Shown here: one piece after another, positions 55,124 to 62,643 of the stretch
Position numbering within the stretch: the stretch's first letter is position 1
How the letters are laid out: every line of letters starts with the position of its first letter
Source of the DNA: Alkalilacustris brevis
Lineage (GTDB): Bacteria; Pseudomonadota; Alphaproteobacteria; Rhodobacterales; Rhodobacteraceae
Assembly: GCF_003350345.1 (NCBI RefSeq)
Contig: NZ_QNVJ01000097.1
Location: 46,387 to 110,386 of the forward strand
Reading direction: 5' to 3'
DNA: 64,000 nt
Made by a program: the position numbers and the translations under genes
Notes under the pieces: generated by a model
The model's database searches: none
What the model was told of the DNA's origin: nothing
The model's input: only the letters and a program-made list of their open reading frames with translations

Positions 55124-55837
55124 ATGAGCGCCAGCACCAACAGCGAAGCGGTTGAAATCCTGAAGAACATCACCACCGCGACCCTGACCACCATCCTGCT
55201 CAAGAAGGGGCTGCGCAACGTGTGGATTCGCGGAGCGATGCCGCTCAGGCCCGATCAGCCGCGCATCGTCGGCCCGGCCTTCACCCTGCGCTTCGTGCCC
55301 GCGCGCGAGGATCTGGCGACACCCGCCTCCTGGGGCAGCCCGATCTCGACCCGCGCCGCGATCGAGGACATGCCCGAGGGCTGCGTGGCGGTGATCGACG
55401 CGATGGGAATTGCCGATGCCGGCGTCTTCGGCGACATCCTGTGTGCGCGGATGCAAAAGCGCCAGGTGGCGGCGATGGTCACCGATGGCGTGGTGCGCGA
55501 CCTGGGGGGCGTGCTGGGCACCGGCCTGCCGGTTTGGTGCCGGGGCGCGGCCGCGCCGCCCTCGGTGGCGGGGCTGACCTTCGTGGGCTGGAACGAAACC
55601 ATCGGCTGCGGCGGTGTGGCGGTGATCCCCGGCGACACGATCGTCGTGGATGCCGACGGCGCGGTGGTGATCCCGCAGGCGCTTCTGGACGAGGTGCTGG
55701 CCGAGGCCCCCGAGCAGGAACGCATGGAGGCCTGGATCGTCGAAGAGGTCGAGCGCGGCGCGAAACTCCCCGGCCTCTACCCGATGAACGAGGAAACCCG
55801 CGCCCGCTACGACGCCTTCCGCAAGGGGCAGGGTTGA
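55124..55837 (+). CDS. RraA-like / HMG-aldolase family protein
   Basis: A 237-residue protein of the RraA fold. The shared aldolase signature GxxxDGxxRD appears as VTDGVVRDLGG (about residues 130-140), and AMGIADAGVFGDILCARMQ matches the family's metal-site loop. Members are either RNase E inhibitors or metal-dependent 4-hydroxy-4-methyl-2-oxoglutarate/oxaloacetate lyases; extended ones like this are more often the latter. ATG 55124 has AGAGG about eight bases upstream. An earlier in-frame GTG at 55097 is less likely. A paired family A element follows its stop. Confidence 0.8.
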   Translation: MSASTNSEAVEILKNITTATLTTILLKKGLRNVWIRGAMPLRPDQPRIVGPAFTLRFVPAREDLATPASWGSPISTRAAIEDMPEGCVAVIDAMGIADAGVFGDILCARMQKRQVAAMVTDGVVRDLGGVLGTGLPVWCRGAAAPPSVAGLTFVGWNETIGCGGVAVIPGDTIVVDADGAVVIPQALLDEVLAEAPEQERMEAWIVEEVERGAKLPGLYPMNEETRARYDAFRKGQG

Positions 55838-55847
55838 GCCTGAAGGG

Positions 55848-55957
55848 GCGGCGGGGGGCTGTCTGCCCCCCGTGCCCCCCGAGGATATTTCGCCCACAGT
55901 GAAGCTGAAGGCGCGTGCTATCCCTACACTGTGAGAAAAATATCTCCGCTGACAGGC
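55848..55957. repeat. head-to-head pair of family A elements with GC hairpin
   Basis: The plus copy (55848-55905) contains the hairpin GGGGGG-CTGTCTG-CCCCCC at 55853-55871 and then CCCCGAGGATATTTCGCCCA with CAGTGAAG. The minus copy (55919-55957) reads TATCCCTACACTGTGAGAAA then AATATCTCCGC. Only 13 bases separate them, so the transcript of this stretch can form a long hairpin. It lies 11 bases after the RraA-like stop and may serve as its transcript end. Confidence 0.7.
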
Positions 55958-56049
55958 ATTTCGGCGACGGCGGGCGGCACAGGCTTTGCGCAAGACGGGT
56001 GGGCCGTAGCCACTTGCCCGCGCCCGCGCTTGCGGGCATCAAGGACCGC

Positions 56050-56508
56050 ATGAGTGATTTCCGCAGCCATATGGAGGCCGCGCTGAACGAGGCGCGCGCG
56101 GCCGCGGCACTGGGCGAGGTGCCCGTGGGCGCGGTCATTGTCGCGCCGGACGGGCAGGTCGTGGCGCGCGCGGGCAACCGGACGCGCACGCTGAGCGACC
56201 CAAGCGCCCATGCCGAGATGCTGGCGATCCGCGCCGCCTGCGCCGCCGCCGGGTCCGAGCGTCTTTCCGGCCACACCCTCTATGTCACGCTGGAGCCTTG
56301 CCCGATGTGCGCGGCGGCGATCTCGTTCGCGCGCATCGCCCGGCTTTATTACGGTGCGGCCGATCCGAAATCGGGCGGGGTGGCGCAGGGGCCGCGCATC
56401 TACACACACGCCCAGACGCATCATGTGCCCGAGGTCTACGAGGGCATCGGCGCGCGCGAGGCCGAGGCGCTGCTCAAGGCATTCTTCGCCGCGCGGCGCG
56501 AACAGTAG
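56050..56508 (+). CDS. tadA: tRNA-specific adenosine deaminase
   Basis: A 152-residue zinc deaminase that makes inosine at position 34 of tRNA-Arg(ACG). The zinc ligands are His54 with catalytic Glu56 in HAEM, and Cys84/Cys87 in LEPCPMCAAA. The helix after it (ISFARIARLYYGAADPKSGG) and YEGIGAREAEALLKAFF match TadA. ATG 56050 is selected because the upstream part of the frame lies in repeat-derived and non-conserved sequence. Confidence 0.94.
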   Translation: MSDFRSHMEAALNEARAAAALGEVPVGAVIVAPDGQVVARAGNRTRTLSDPSAHAEMLAIRAACAAAGSERLSGHTLYVTLEPCPMCAAAISFARIARLYYGAADPKSGGVAQGPRIYTHAQTHHVPEVYEGIGAREAEALLKAFFAARREQ

Positions 56509-56593
56509 GCGCGTGGCAGAGCAGTGCGCCCGCCCCCTCCTGGCCGCGCGCCTGTCCCGCGCTCGCCTTTGCCGCGCGCGCTTGCGGGTTTTC

Positions 56594-57286
56594 CTACAAC
56601 TCGATCGGCTCAAGCACCTCCGGCTCGATCACATTCACCTCCGGCAGCCCGTCGATCAGCGCCTGCGCCGATTGTTCGAGCAGCGGGAAGGTCTTGTAGT
56701 GGCAGGGGATCACTGTCTTGAAATTAAAGAATTTCCGCGCCGCGTATGCCGCGCGCTTCATGTCCATGGTAAAATGCCCGCCGGCCGAAAGGATACCGAT
56801 TTCGGGTTTGTGCAATTCCTCGAAGATCGCCATGTCGGCCATCACGTCGGTGTCGCCCGACAGGTATATCGTGCGCCCGCCATGCTCGATCATGAACCCC
56901 GCCTCGGCGCCGGTATAGACAGGCCCGTTCGGCCCGGGCAGCGACGAGGAGTGGCTGGCCGCCACCATGGTGACATTCACGTTGCCCAGCGCCACGGTGC
57001 CGCCATTGTTGAAGCCGAGGCATTCGATGCCCTCGGCCTTCGACCACCAGGCGGCAAGGTCGGCCTTGCATACCGGTTTGATGCCCAGTTCCCTGGCCAG
57101 GTCGACAACGCCGGAGACGTGGTCATGGTGGCCGTGGGTGATCAGGATATGGGTCGCCCCGGCAATGGCCTCGGCGCGGCGATTCTCGGGGAATACCGGG
57201 TTGCCCGCAAGCCAGGGATCGACAAGCAGCACCTGGTCGCCGATCTCGATGCGGAAACTGCCATGTCCAAGCCAGATGATCTTCAT
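56594..57286 (-). CDS. UPF0173 metal-dependent hydrolase (metallo-beta-lactamase fold)
   Basis: A 230-residue hydrolase of the YtkL/UPF0173 group. Metal motif THGHHDHVSG (His51, His53, Asp55, His56) is followed by the SHSSSLP histidine, YLSGDTDVMADM with the bridging aspartate, and the final IPCHYKTFP histidine. The natural substrate of the family is not known. It is convergent with tadA, with a gap of 85 bases, and divergent from the ceramidase-like gene; a family B hairpin lies in that divergent gap. Confidence 0.9.
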   Translation of the reverse strand: MKIIWLGHGSFRIEIGDQVLLVDPWLAGNPVFPENRRAEAIAGATHILITHGHHDHVSGVVDLARELGIKPVCKADLAAWWSKAEGIECLGFNNGGTVALGNVNVTMVAASHSSSLPGPNGPVYTGAEAGFMIEHGGRTIYLSGDTDVMADMAIFEELHKPEIGILSAGGHFTMDMKRAAYAARKFFNFKTVIPCHYKTFPLLEQSAQALIDGLPEVNVIEPEVLEPIEL

Positions 57287-57359
57287 TGTGGTCTCCCTTT
57301 CTGCTACAGCTTGCCGCCGTTTCTCTGGAACAGTCGAAAAGCTGCAGATCCTTGATATT

Positions 57360-57405
57360 GCGCAACTCCGAGCCGAAAAAGCCCATCAGTTCGTTCCGGA
57401 ATTGC
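57360..57405. repeat. dispersed hairpin repeat, family B, copy 3
   Basis: GCGCAACTCCGAGCC, the core GAAAAAGCCCATCA, and GTTCGTTCCGGAATTGC. The outer arms pair imperfectly. It lies in the 159-base gap between the UPF0173 hydrolase start and the ceramidase-like gene, so it is upstream of both genes, unlike the other two copies. Confidence 0.55.
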
Positions 57406-57445
57406 CTTGGCGGTCGAAAGCTAACAGATCGGGAGCGTTTGTCAC

Positions 57446-58108
57446 ATGGATTGGACGCAGCAGGTCATCGCCTATTGCGAGCGTGGGGATTTCGGTTTCT
57501 GGGCCGAGCCGGTGAATGCGGTTACGAATGCCGCCTTTCTGGCCGCCGCCGCAGTCATGGCCTGGCGGCTGCGCGGCCTGCAGGGCATGGCGCTGGCCTG
57601 GGCGATGGTGGCGGTGCTGGCGGCGATAGGGGGTGGTTCGTTCCTGTGGCACACCCATGCCGCGCGCTGGGCGGGGCTGATGGATGTGCTGCCCATTCTG
57701 CTGTTCATCCTGCTCTATGTCTTTGCTGCCACACGCGATTTCCTGGGCCTTCGCTGGTATTGGGCGGTGTTGGCGGTGCTGCTGTTCCTTCCCTATGCGG
57801 CGGCGGTGTCGGCCGGGCTGGGGCGGCTGGTGCCGGGGTTGGGGGCCAATGGCGCCTATGCCAGTGTGGCGCTCCTGATCGTGATCTATGCGCTGGCGCT
57901 CCGGCCAAGGCACCCGGAAACCGCGCTGGGGTTGCTCACGGGGGCGGCGATTCTGGCCGTGTCGCTGGGGTTCCGGATGCTCGACGGGCCGGTTTGCGAT
58001 GTCTTCCCGCTGGGCACGCATTTCATGTGGCACCTGCTCAATGCGGCGATGCTGGGCTGGATGATCGAGGTCTACCGCCGTCATCGGCAGCGAGTGGGCC
58101 CGGCCTGA
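57446..58108 (+). CDS. ceramidase-like (CREST) membrane protein
   Basis: A 220-residue protein with about seven hydrophobic helices. The family motifs of alkaline-ceramidase-type hydrolases are visible: YCERGDFGFWAEPVNAVTNA near the start, GGGSFLWHTHAARWAGLMDV with a histidine pair near residue 70, and PLGTHFMWHLLNA with the last histidines near 195. These residues bind zinc in the CREST superfamily. A lipid-amide substrate is likely, but bacterial members are poorly characterised. It is followed 156 bases later by a membrane alpha/beta hydrolase. Confidence 0.8.
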   Translation: MDWTQQVIAYCERGDFGFWAEPVNAVTNAAFLAAAAVMAWRLRGLQGMALAWAMVAVLAAIGGGSFLWHTHAARWAGLMDVLPILLFILLYVFAATRDFLGLRWYWAVLAVLLFLPYAAAVSAGLGRLVPGLGANGAYASVALLIVIYALALRPRHPETALGLLTGAAILAVSLGFRMLDGPVCDVFPLGTHFMWHLLNAAMLGWMIEVYRRHRQRVGPA

Positions 58109-58264
58109 GGCAACCCGAAGCACACGGCGCGCGCCGGGGGGCAAGGCTCTGCCGGCGGCAGCCGGCCGCCCCGGCTTGGCATTGAGCCGCTGCTGCCCGC
58201 GGTGCTAGGCTGGCCGCGCGGGGCCGCTTGCCGGCCTGTCTTTCAGGGAGTTTTCACCTCACTC

Positions 58265-59911
58265 ATGGCCACCGCCTTTCCTCTCCGCCCGCTGCTTGCG
58301 CCGCTCACGCCGCTGGGGCTGGTGCTGGGGGCGGTGGCGTTCTCGGCGGCGCTGACACCTTCGCTGGTACCCCGCACCGGGGTGTTGCAGGGCGGGCTGG
58401 CGGGCATGGCCTTTGCCGCCGTCTACGGACTGACGGCAGGGCTGGTGATGCTGTGGTCCTGGCTGGGGCTGCCCGACCGGCGCGTGGCCTGGGCCTGCCG
58501 CCTGGCCGAGCTGCTGGCGCTGGCGATCATCGGCTACGGTCTGGCCAATGCCACCACCTGGCAAAACGCCGTGAATCTTGTCGCCGGGATGGAACCGGTG
58601 GAAACCGCGCGCCCCTTCATCATTGCCGGGGTGGCGGTGGGGATGGCAGTGCCCGCGCTGGCGCTGGGGCGCCTTTTTAGGCGCCTCACGGTGATGGCCG
58701 CCAACCGCATGACGCGGCTTTTCCCGCCGCGCCTGGCGCTCAGCCTGGGGCTTGTGCTGACGGCGGCGCTGTTCTGGTCAGTAGGCAACGGGGTGCTGGC
58801 CACGGCAGTGCTGCGCACGCTCGACGGCACCGCGCAGCAGGTCGATGCGCTGATCCAGCCCGACCTGGCCCCACCCGAGAACCCGCTCAAATCCGGCAGC
58901 CCCGCATCGCTTCTGTCCTGGGAGGGGCTGGGCGCGCGCGGCCGCGCGCGGGTCACGGCCTTTCCCGATGCCGCGCAGATCGAGGCGCTGACCGGCCAGC
59001 AGGCGATGGAGCCGCTGCGCGTCTATGTCGGGCTGAACTCGGCCGAGACAGTCGAGGAGCGCGCCGATCTGGCGCTGGCCGAGTTGTTGCGCACCGATGC
59101 CTTCTCGCGCGAGGTGCTGGTGATCGCCACGCCCACGGGCACCGGCTGGGTCGACCCTTCCAGCGTCTCGGCCCTGGAGTTTCTCTGGCGCGGCGATGTC
59201 GCCTCCGTCTCGGTGCAGTATTCCTACTTGTCAAGCTGGCTGTCGCTGCTGGTCGAGCCCGAATACGGCGAGGAAACCGCCCGAGCGGTATTCGAGCGCA
59301 TCTATCGCCACTGGCGCAGCCTGCGCCCCGCCGAACGCCCGCGCCTTTACCTGCACGGGCTGAGCCTCGGCTCACTCAATTCGGAACTTTCCGCCAATGT
59401 CTGGAACATCCTCGCCGAGCCCTATGACGGGGCGTTCTGGGTGGGGCCGACCTTCGCCAACCCGCTGCACGCGCAGTTCACCGCCGCGCGCAACCCAGGT
59501 AGCCCTGCCTGGCGGCCCCGTGTAGGATATGGCCAGCTGGTGCGCTTTGCCACGCAAGACGGGATCGACGCGCCGGCCGCCGCCCCCTGGGGGCCGGTGC
59601 GGATACTCTATCTGCAATACCCGTCGGACGCGGTGGTGTTCTTCGACCCCTCCAGCGCCTGGCGTCCGCCCGCGTGGATGCGCGATGCGCCCGCACCCGA
59701 TGTCACCCCGGCCTTCGGCTGGGTGCCGGTGGTGACGTTTCTTCAGCTTCTGGCCGATCTCTTCGCTGCCTTTGGCACTGAACCGGGGCATGGCCATGTC
59801 TACCTGGCCGAGCATTACATCGACGGCTGGGCCGCGCTGACCGACCCGCCGGGCTGGGACGAGGCTGCGCTGGAAGACCTGCGCAACTGGTATCGCGCGC
59901 AGGGGCGGTAA
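58265..59911 (+). CDS. membrane-anchored alpha/beta-hydrolase family protein
   Basis: A 548-residue protein with two parts. Residues 10-200 hold about five transmembrane helices. Residues 235-548 are a soluble alpha/beta hydrolase with the nucleophile elbow HGLSLGSLNSE (Ser367) and the strand text REVLVIATPTGTGWVDPSS; I relate it to the Abhydrolase_9 group. Asp and His for the triad are plausible in the QYPSDAVVFF and GHGHVYLAEHY regions. The natural substrate is unknown; a lipid is likely given the anchor. ATG 58265 gives a hydrophobic start; 63 bases of extra frame upstream look like non-coding text. Confidence 0.75.
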   Translation: MATAFPLRPLLAPLTPLGLVLGAVAFSAALTPSLVPRTGVLQGGLAGMAFAAVYGLTAGLVMLWSWLGLPDRRVAWACRLAELLALAIIGYGLANATTWQNAVNLVAGMEPVETARPFIIAGVAVGMAVPALALGRLFRRLTVMAANRMTRLFPPRLALSLGLVLTAALFWSVGNGVLATAVLRTLDGTAQQVDALIQPDLAPPENPLKSGSPASLLSWEGLGARGRARVTAFPDAAQIEALTGQQAMEPLRVYVGLNSAETVEERADLALAELLRTDAFSREVLVIATPTGTGWVDPSSVSALEFLWRGDVASVSVQYSYLSSWLSLLVEPEYGEETARAVFERIYRHWRSLRPAERPRLYLHGLSLGSLNSELSANVWNILAEPYDGAFWVGPTFANPLHAQFTAARNPGSPAWRPRVGYGQLVRFATQDGIDAPAAAPWGPVRILYLQYPSDAVVFFDPSSAWRPPAWMRDAPAPDVTPAFGWVPVVTFLQLLADLFAAFGTEPGHGHVYLAEHYIDGWAALTDPPGWDEAALEDLRNWYRAQGR

Positions 59912-59983
59912 CGAGGCCGCAAGCGCCACAGGCCCGCCGCAGACCCCTGCGCGGTTCCGTTCGCTCCGCGAAAACGCGGGCGC

Positions 59984-60016
59984 CTTCTTCTTGGCAAAAA
60001 TATCCCCGCCGGAGGC
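59984..60016 (-). repeat. dispersed element family A, single copy
   Basis: CTTCTTCTTGGCAAAAATAT followed by CCCCGCCGGAGGC, minus orientation. It is nearly identical to the copy at 8707-8738. It lies between the convergent ends of the alpha/beta-hydrolase gene and the P1 peptidase gene. Confidence 0.8.
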
Positions 60017-60090
60017 ACTGGCGCGGGGCAAGGGCCGGCAGGCCCGCCGCGCCCCACTGCCCGGGCTGCTCCACCGGCCTGGCCCGGCCA

Positions 60091-61089
60091 TCACCGGCCC
60101 TGTCCGAATCGCGCCTGCCAGCAGGGCAGCAGGTCTTCAGCGGCGGGGCTGGCGGCATGGACCCCCCGCGCGATGGCCCGTGCCAGGCAGCTTGCCGCCG
60201 CATGACCCAGCATGAAGGGGTCGGCCACCGTATCCCCCAGCGGGCGCGCCCCGGTCGAGGCGGCAAAGACCAGATCGCCATCGAGCAGGCTGTGCGAAGG
60301 CACGATGGCGCGCGCCATGCCGTCATGTGCGGCCACCGCCAGCCGCGCAAGCTGCGCCTGATCCAGCGCGGCATCGGTGGCGACGATGGCGATGGTGGTT
60401 GCCCGCCCTGCGCCCTTGCCCGGCAGGGGGCATTCGGTGGCGGGAAAGGCCGCGGGCAGGCCAAGGCCGCCGAATTCGTCTTCCAGCTCCCAGGGGGCGG
60501 CCCAGAAATGCGGCCCGTCGCCCACCGTCACGGCGCCCATCGCGTTCACCGCGGCCAGCGCGCCCACCTTGTGCCCGGTATCCAGCACCGCCGAGGCCGA
60601 GCCAAGCCCGCCTTTAAGCCCGCGCACCATGGCGCCGGTGCCCGCGCCTTCGCTGCCCAGGGCGAAATCCCGTCCCGCGGCGGAAAAGGCCTCTGCGCCC
60701 ATCCTGTGCCAGGGGTTTTCCGCCCAGTCCTGCGCGCCGCCGTTCGACAGATCGAAAAGAATCGCGGCCGGCACGATGGGCACCCGATACCCCCCGGCTG
60801 GAAAGCCGCGCCCCGCCGCCCGCAGCGCCTGCGCCACGCCGCCCGCCGCCTCCAGCCCGAAGGCCGAGCCGCCCGACAGCACCAGCGCATCCACTTTCTG
60901 CACCAGCCGGTCAGGGGCCACCAGATCGGTTTCGCGCGTGCCCGGGGCGCCGCCCATCACATGCACGGCGGCGATGAAGGGGCGCTCGGCGGTTAGCACG
61001 CTCACCCCGCTTTTCAGCCGCGCGTCCGAGACATTGCCGACAAGCAGCCCCTCAACATCGGTGATCAGGTTGGCCGGGCCCTTGCGCAT
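60091..61089 (-). CDS. P1-family (DmpA-like) self-processing aminopeptidase
   Basis: A 332-residue member of the DmpA/NylC-type Ntn-like hydrolases. The pattern GAGTGAMVRGLKGGLGSAS, with the nucleophile expected at the Ser (or nearby Ser) of GSAS, is typical, and the proenzyme should split there. Other family text: LITDVEGLLVGNVSD at the start, ALVLSGGSAFGLEAAGGV, and AHDGMARAIVPSHSLLDGD. Members cut N-terminal D- or beta-amino acids or amide polymers. ATG 61089 begins just before the conserved start; the long upstream frame is not protein-like. Confidence 0.85.
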   Translation of the reverse strand: MRKGPANLITDVEGLLVGNVSDARLKSGVSVLTAERPFIAAVHVMGGAPGTRETDLVAPDRLVQKVDALVLSGGSAFGLEAAGGVAQALRAAGRGFPAGGYRVPIVPAAILFDLSNGGAQDWAENPWHRMGAEAFSAAGRDFALGSEGAGTGAMVRGLKGGLGSASAVLDTGHKVGALAAVNAMGAVTVGDGPHFWAAPWELEDEFGGLGLPAAFPATECPLPGKGAGRATTIAIVATDAALDQAQLARLAVAAHDGMARAIVPSHSLLDGDLVFAASTGARPLGDTVADPFMLGHAAASCLARAIARGVHAASPAAEDLLPCWQARFGQGR

Positions 61090-61435
61090 GGATATGCCTT
61101 TCGCTGCTGCCTTCCCGGCCAAGGCTAAAACGATTCCGCACGAAGGTGACAGGATTTTCGCCGCAAAAGTATCGGCGCCGGCCCTGGTCGCTGCGGCGCT
61201 TGAATCCTGGCGGGATGCCGGGATAATATCGGTTAGGTAATTGAAATAAAATGATATTCCCGTGCGGCGCAGGCGCGGCCGATTGTTCATGCCCCTGCAA
61301 CTGTCTGGCGGGCTCTGCCACAACTGTTCGCGGAATGACCCGAGTTTCGCCACAAATCGCCAAATTTACGCCAATTGTGTCTGCAACTTGTGAATTGTTG
61401 AGAAATTGAAGCCGCCAGTGATTTGAGGGCACCCC
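61090..61435. promoter_or_regulatory. 346-base AT-rich region upstream of the holdfast-like operon
   Basis: No gene is seen. The stretch from about 61220 to 61425 is AT-richer than the surroundings and contains runs such as GGTTAGGTAATTGAAATAAA and CTTGTGAATTGTTGAGAAAT. It must contain the promoters of the divergent P1 peptidase and hfaA-like genes. GAGG at 61425-61428 is the ribosome site of the GTG start at 61436. I could not fix a -35/-10 pair. Confidence 0.5.
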
Positions 61436-61747
61436 GTGAACAAAGCCGCCAGATATCTTGCCCGACTTGCCTGTGCCTTGGCCGCCACCTTGCCGCCCGG
61501 CGGCATGGTCTGGGCCGACGCCACGGCACATCTTTTCGAAAAGCCGGTCGCAACCAGCCGCGACGGCAACATGAACCGCCAGGCCAATGTCGGCGGGGGC
61601 GCCGCTGGCGGCGGCATGGCGATGGCCAATTCGGTGGTCGTGCAGCAGCAGGGGCGGGGCAACACCCTGATCCTGAACGTCGATCAGCAAAACAGCGGCA
61701 ACATTTCAGCCGGCACCAGCCTGAACGGGAGGCTTGACCTTGACTAA
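61436..61747 (+). CDS. hfaA: curli-like secreted protein, HfaA-like
   Basis: A 103-residue predicted secreted protein: signal peptide of about 27 residues (basic start, ARLACALAATLPPGGMVWA), then Asn/Gln/Gly-rich text such as GNMNRQANVGGGAAGGGMA and VVVQQQGRGNTLILNVDQQN, resembling curli-subunit repeats. Start GTG 61436 has GAGG seven bases upstream. It is directly followed by a CsgG-like gene and then a repeat-rich adhesin, the same order as hfaA-hfaB-hfaD, which anchors the holdfast in Caulobacter. The HfaA name rests on this order and composition. Confidence 0.65.
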   Translation: MNKAARYLARLACALAATLPPGGMVWADATAHLFEKPVATSRDGNMNRQANVGGGAAGGGMAMANSVVVQQQGRGNTLILNVDQQNSGNISAGTSLNGRLDLD

Positions 61748-62588
61748 GCGTATCGCAGCGATCCTTGCCCTGCTCGGCCTCGCGGCGTGCGGCGCGCCCG
61801 AGGCGGATGTGTCGGGCCGCTACGCCACCCCCATCGGTGGCGCGCCGGTGATCGACAACACCACCCCCTACAGCACCGAACTGGCCTGCCTGCGGGGCGA
61901 GATCGACGCCCATGGCCAGCGCAAGCCGCGCATCGCGGTGGGCGAGATCCGCGACTACACCGGCAAATACGACGAAACCAACGGTGCAAAGATCACCCAG
62001 GGCGCGGCGCTGATGGCCGTGTCGGGCGTGGCCCGGCTGGGGCTGCCGATGGTCGAGCGGCTGGACATGCGCGTGGCCGAGGCCGAGCTGAAATACGCCA
62101 ACAACAACCTGATCGGCGACGACGGCACAGTGCGCCAGATCCGCGCGGCCTCGATGCAGGGCAGCGATTACCACATCGTCGGTGGCATCACCGAGCTGAA
62201 CTACAACATCCGCTCCACCGCGTCGGATGCCTTCTACAGCCGGCTTGGCGCGCGCCGCCAGGTTTATGTGCTCAACATCGCGGTCGACCTGCGGCTGGTG
62301 GACAGTGTCACGCTCGAGGTGGCCGATGTCATCAGCTACCAGAAGCAGATCGTCGGTTTTGAGCAAAGCGCCGGGGTCTTCGAATTCTTCGGCAGCAACA
62401 TTTTCGACATCTCCTCGGCCGAACGGTCGCTGGAGCCGATGCAGCTTGCCGTGCGGGCCATGATCGAGAAAGCGATCGGAGAAATGGCGCGCACGCATTT
62501 CGGCCTGCCGCCCGAACTTTGCGCGGCAGAGGCCCCCACCGCCGGGCCAACCCCAACCGACGGGGCCGGCGTGCAGGCAGAGACCTGA
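61740..62588 (+). CDS. hfaB: CsgG/HfaB-family outer-membrane secretion lipoprotein
   Basis: A protein of about 282 residues. The lipoprotein signal ends in GLAAC (cysteine about 17). The CsgG domain follows: ACLRGEIDAHGQRKPRIAVGEIRDYTGK, then MQGSDYHIVGGITELNYNI and RRQVYVLNIAVDLRLVDSVTLEVAD, then SVARSLEP-like AERSLEPMQLAVRAMIEKA near the end. CsgG forms a nonameric outer-membrane pore that exports curli-like subunits. The TTG at 61740 is supported by GGGAGG seven bases upstream; another TTG at 61734 would put this box almost on the start. It overlaps the upstream gene by eight bases. Confidence 0.85.
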   Translation: MTKRIAAILALLGLAACGAPEADVSGRYATPIGGAPVIDNTTPYSTELACLRGEIDAHGQRKPRIAVGEIRDYTGKYDETNGAKITQGAALMAVSGVARLGLPMVERLDMRVAEAELKYANNNLIGDDGTVRQIRAASMQGSDYHIVGGITELNYNIRSTASDAFYSRLGARRQVYVLNIAVDLRLVDSVTLEVADVISYQKQIVGFEQSAGVFEFFGSNIFDISSAERSLEPMQLAVRAMIEKAIGEMARTHFGLPPELCAAEAPTAGPTPTDGAGVQAET

Positions 62589-62643
62589 CCCCAAGACCTC
62601 AACCTTCAACCCCAAACCTTTGAAAACACGAGAGGACAGAGCA

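Noticed and set aside
53672..55993. 773-codon minus-strand frame covering the MFS and RraA-like genes
   Set aside because: It overlaps two real genes in other frames and includes the translated repeat elements.
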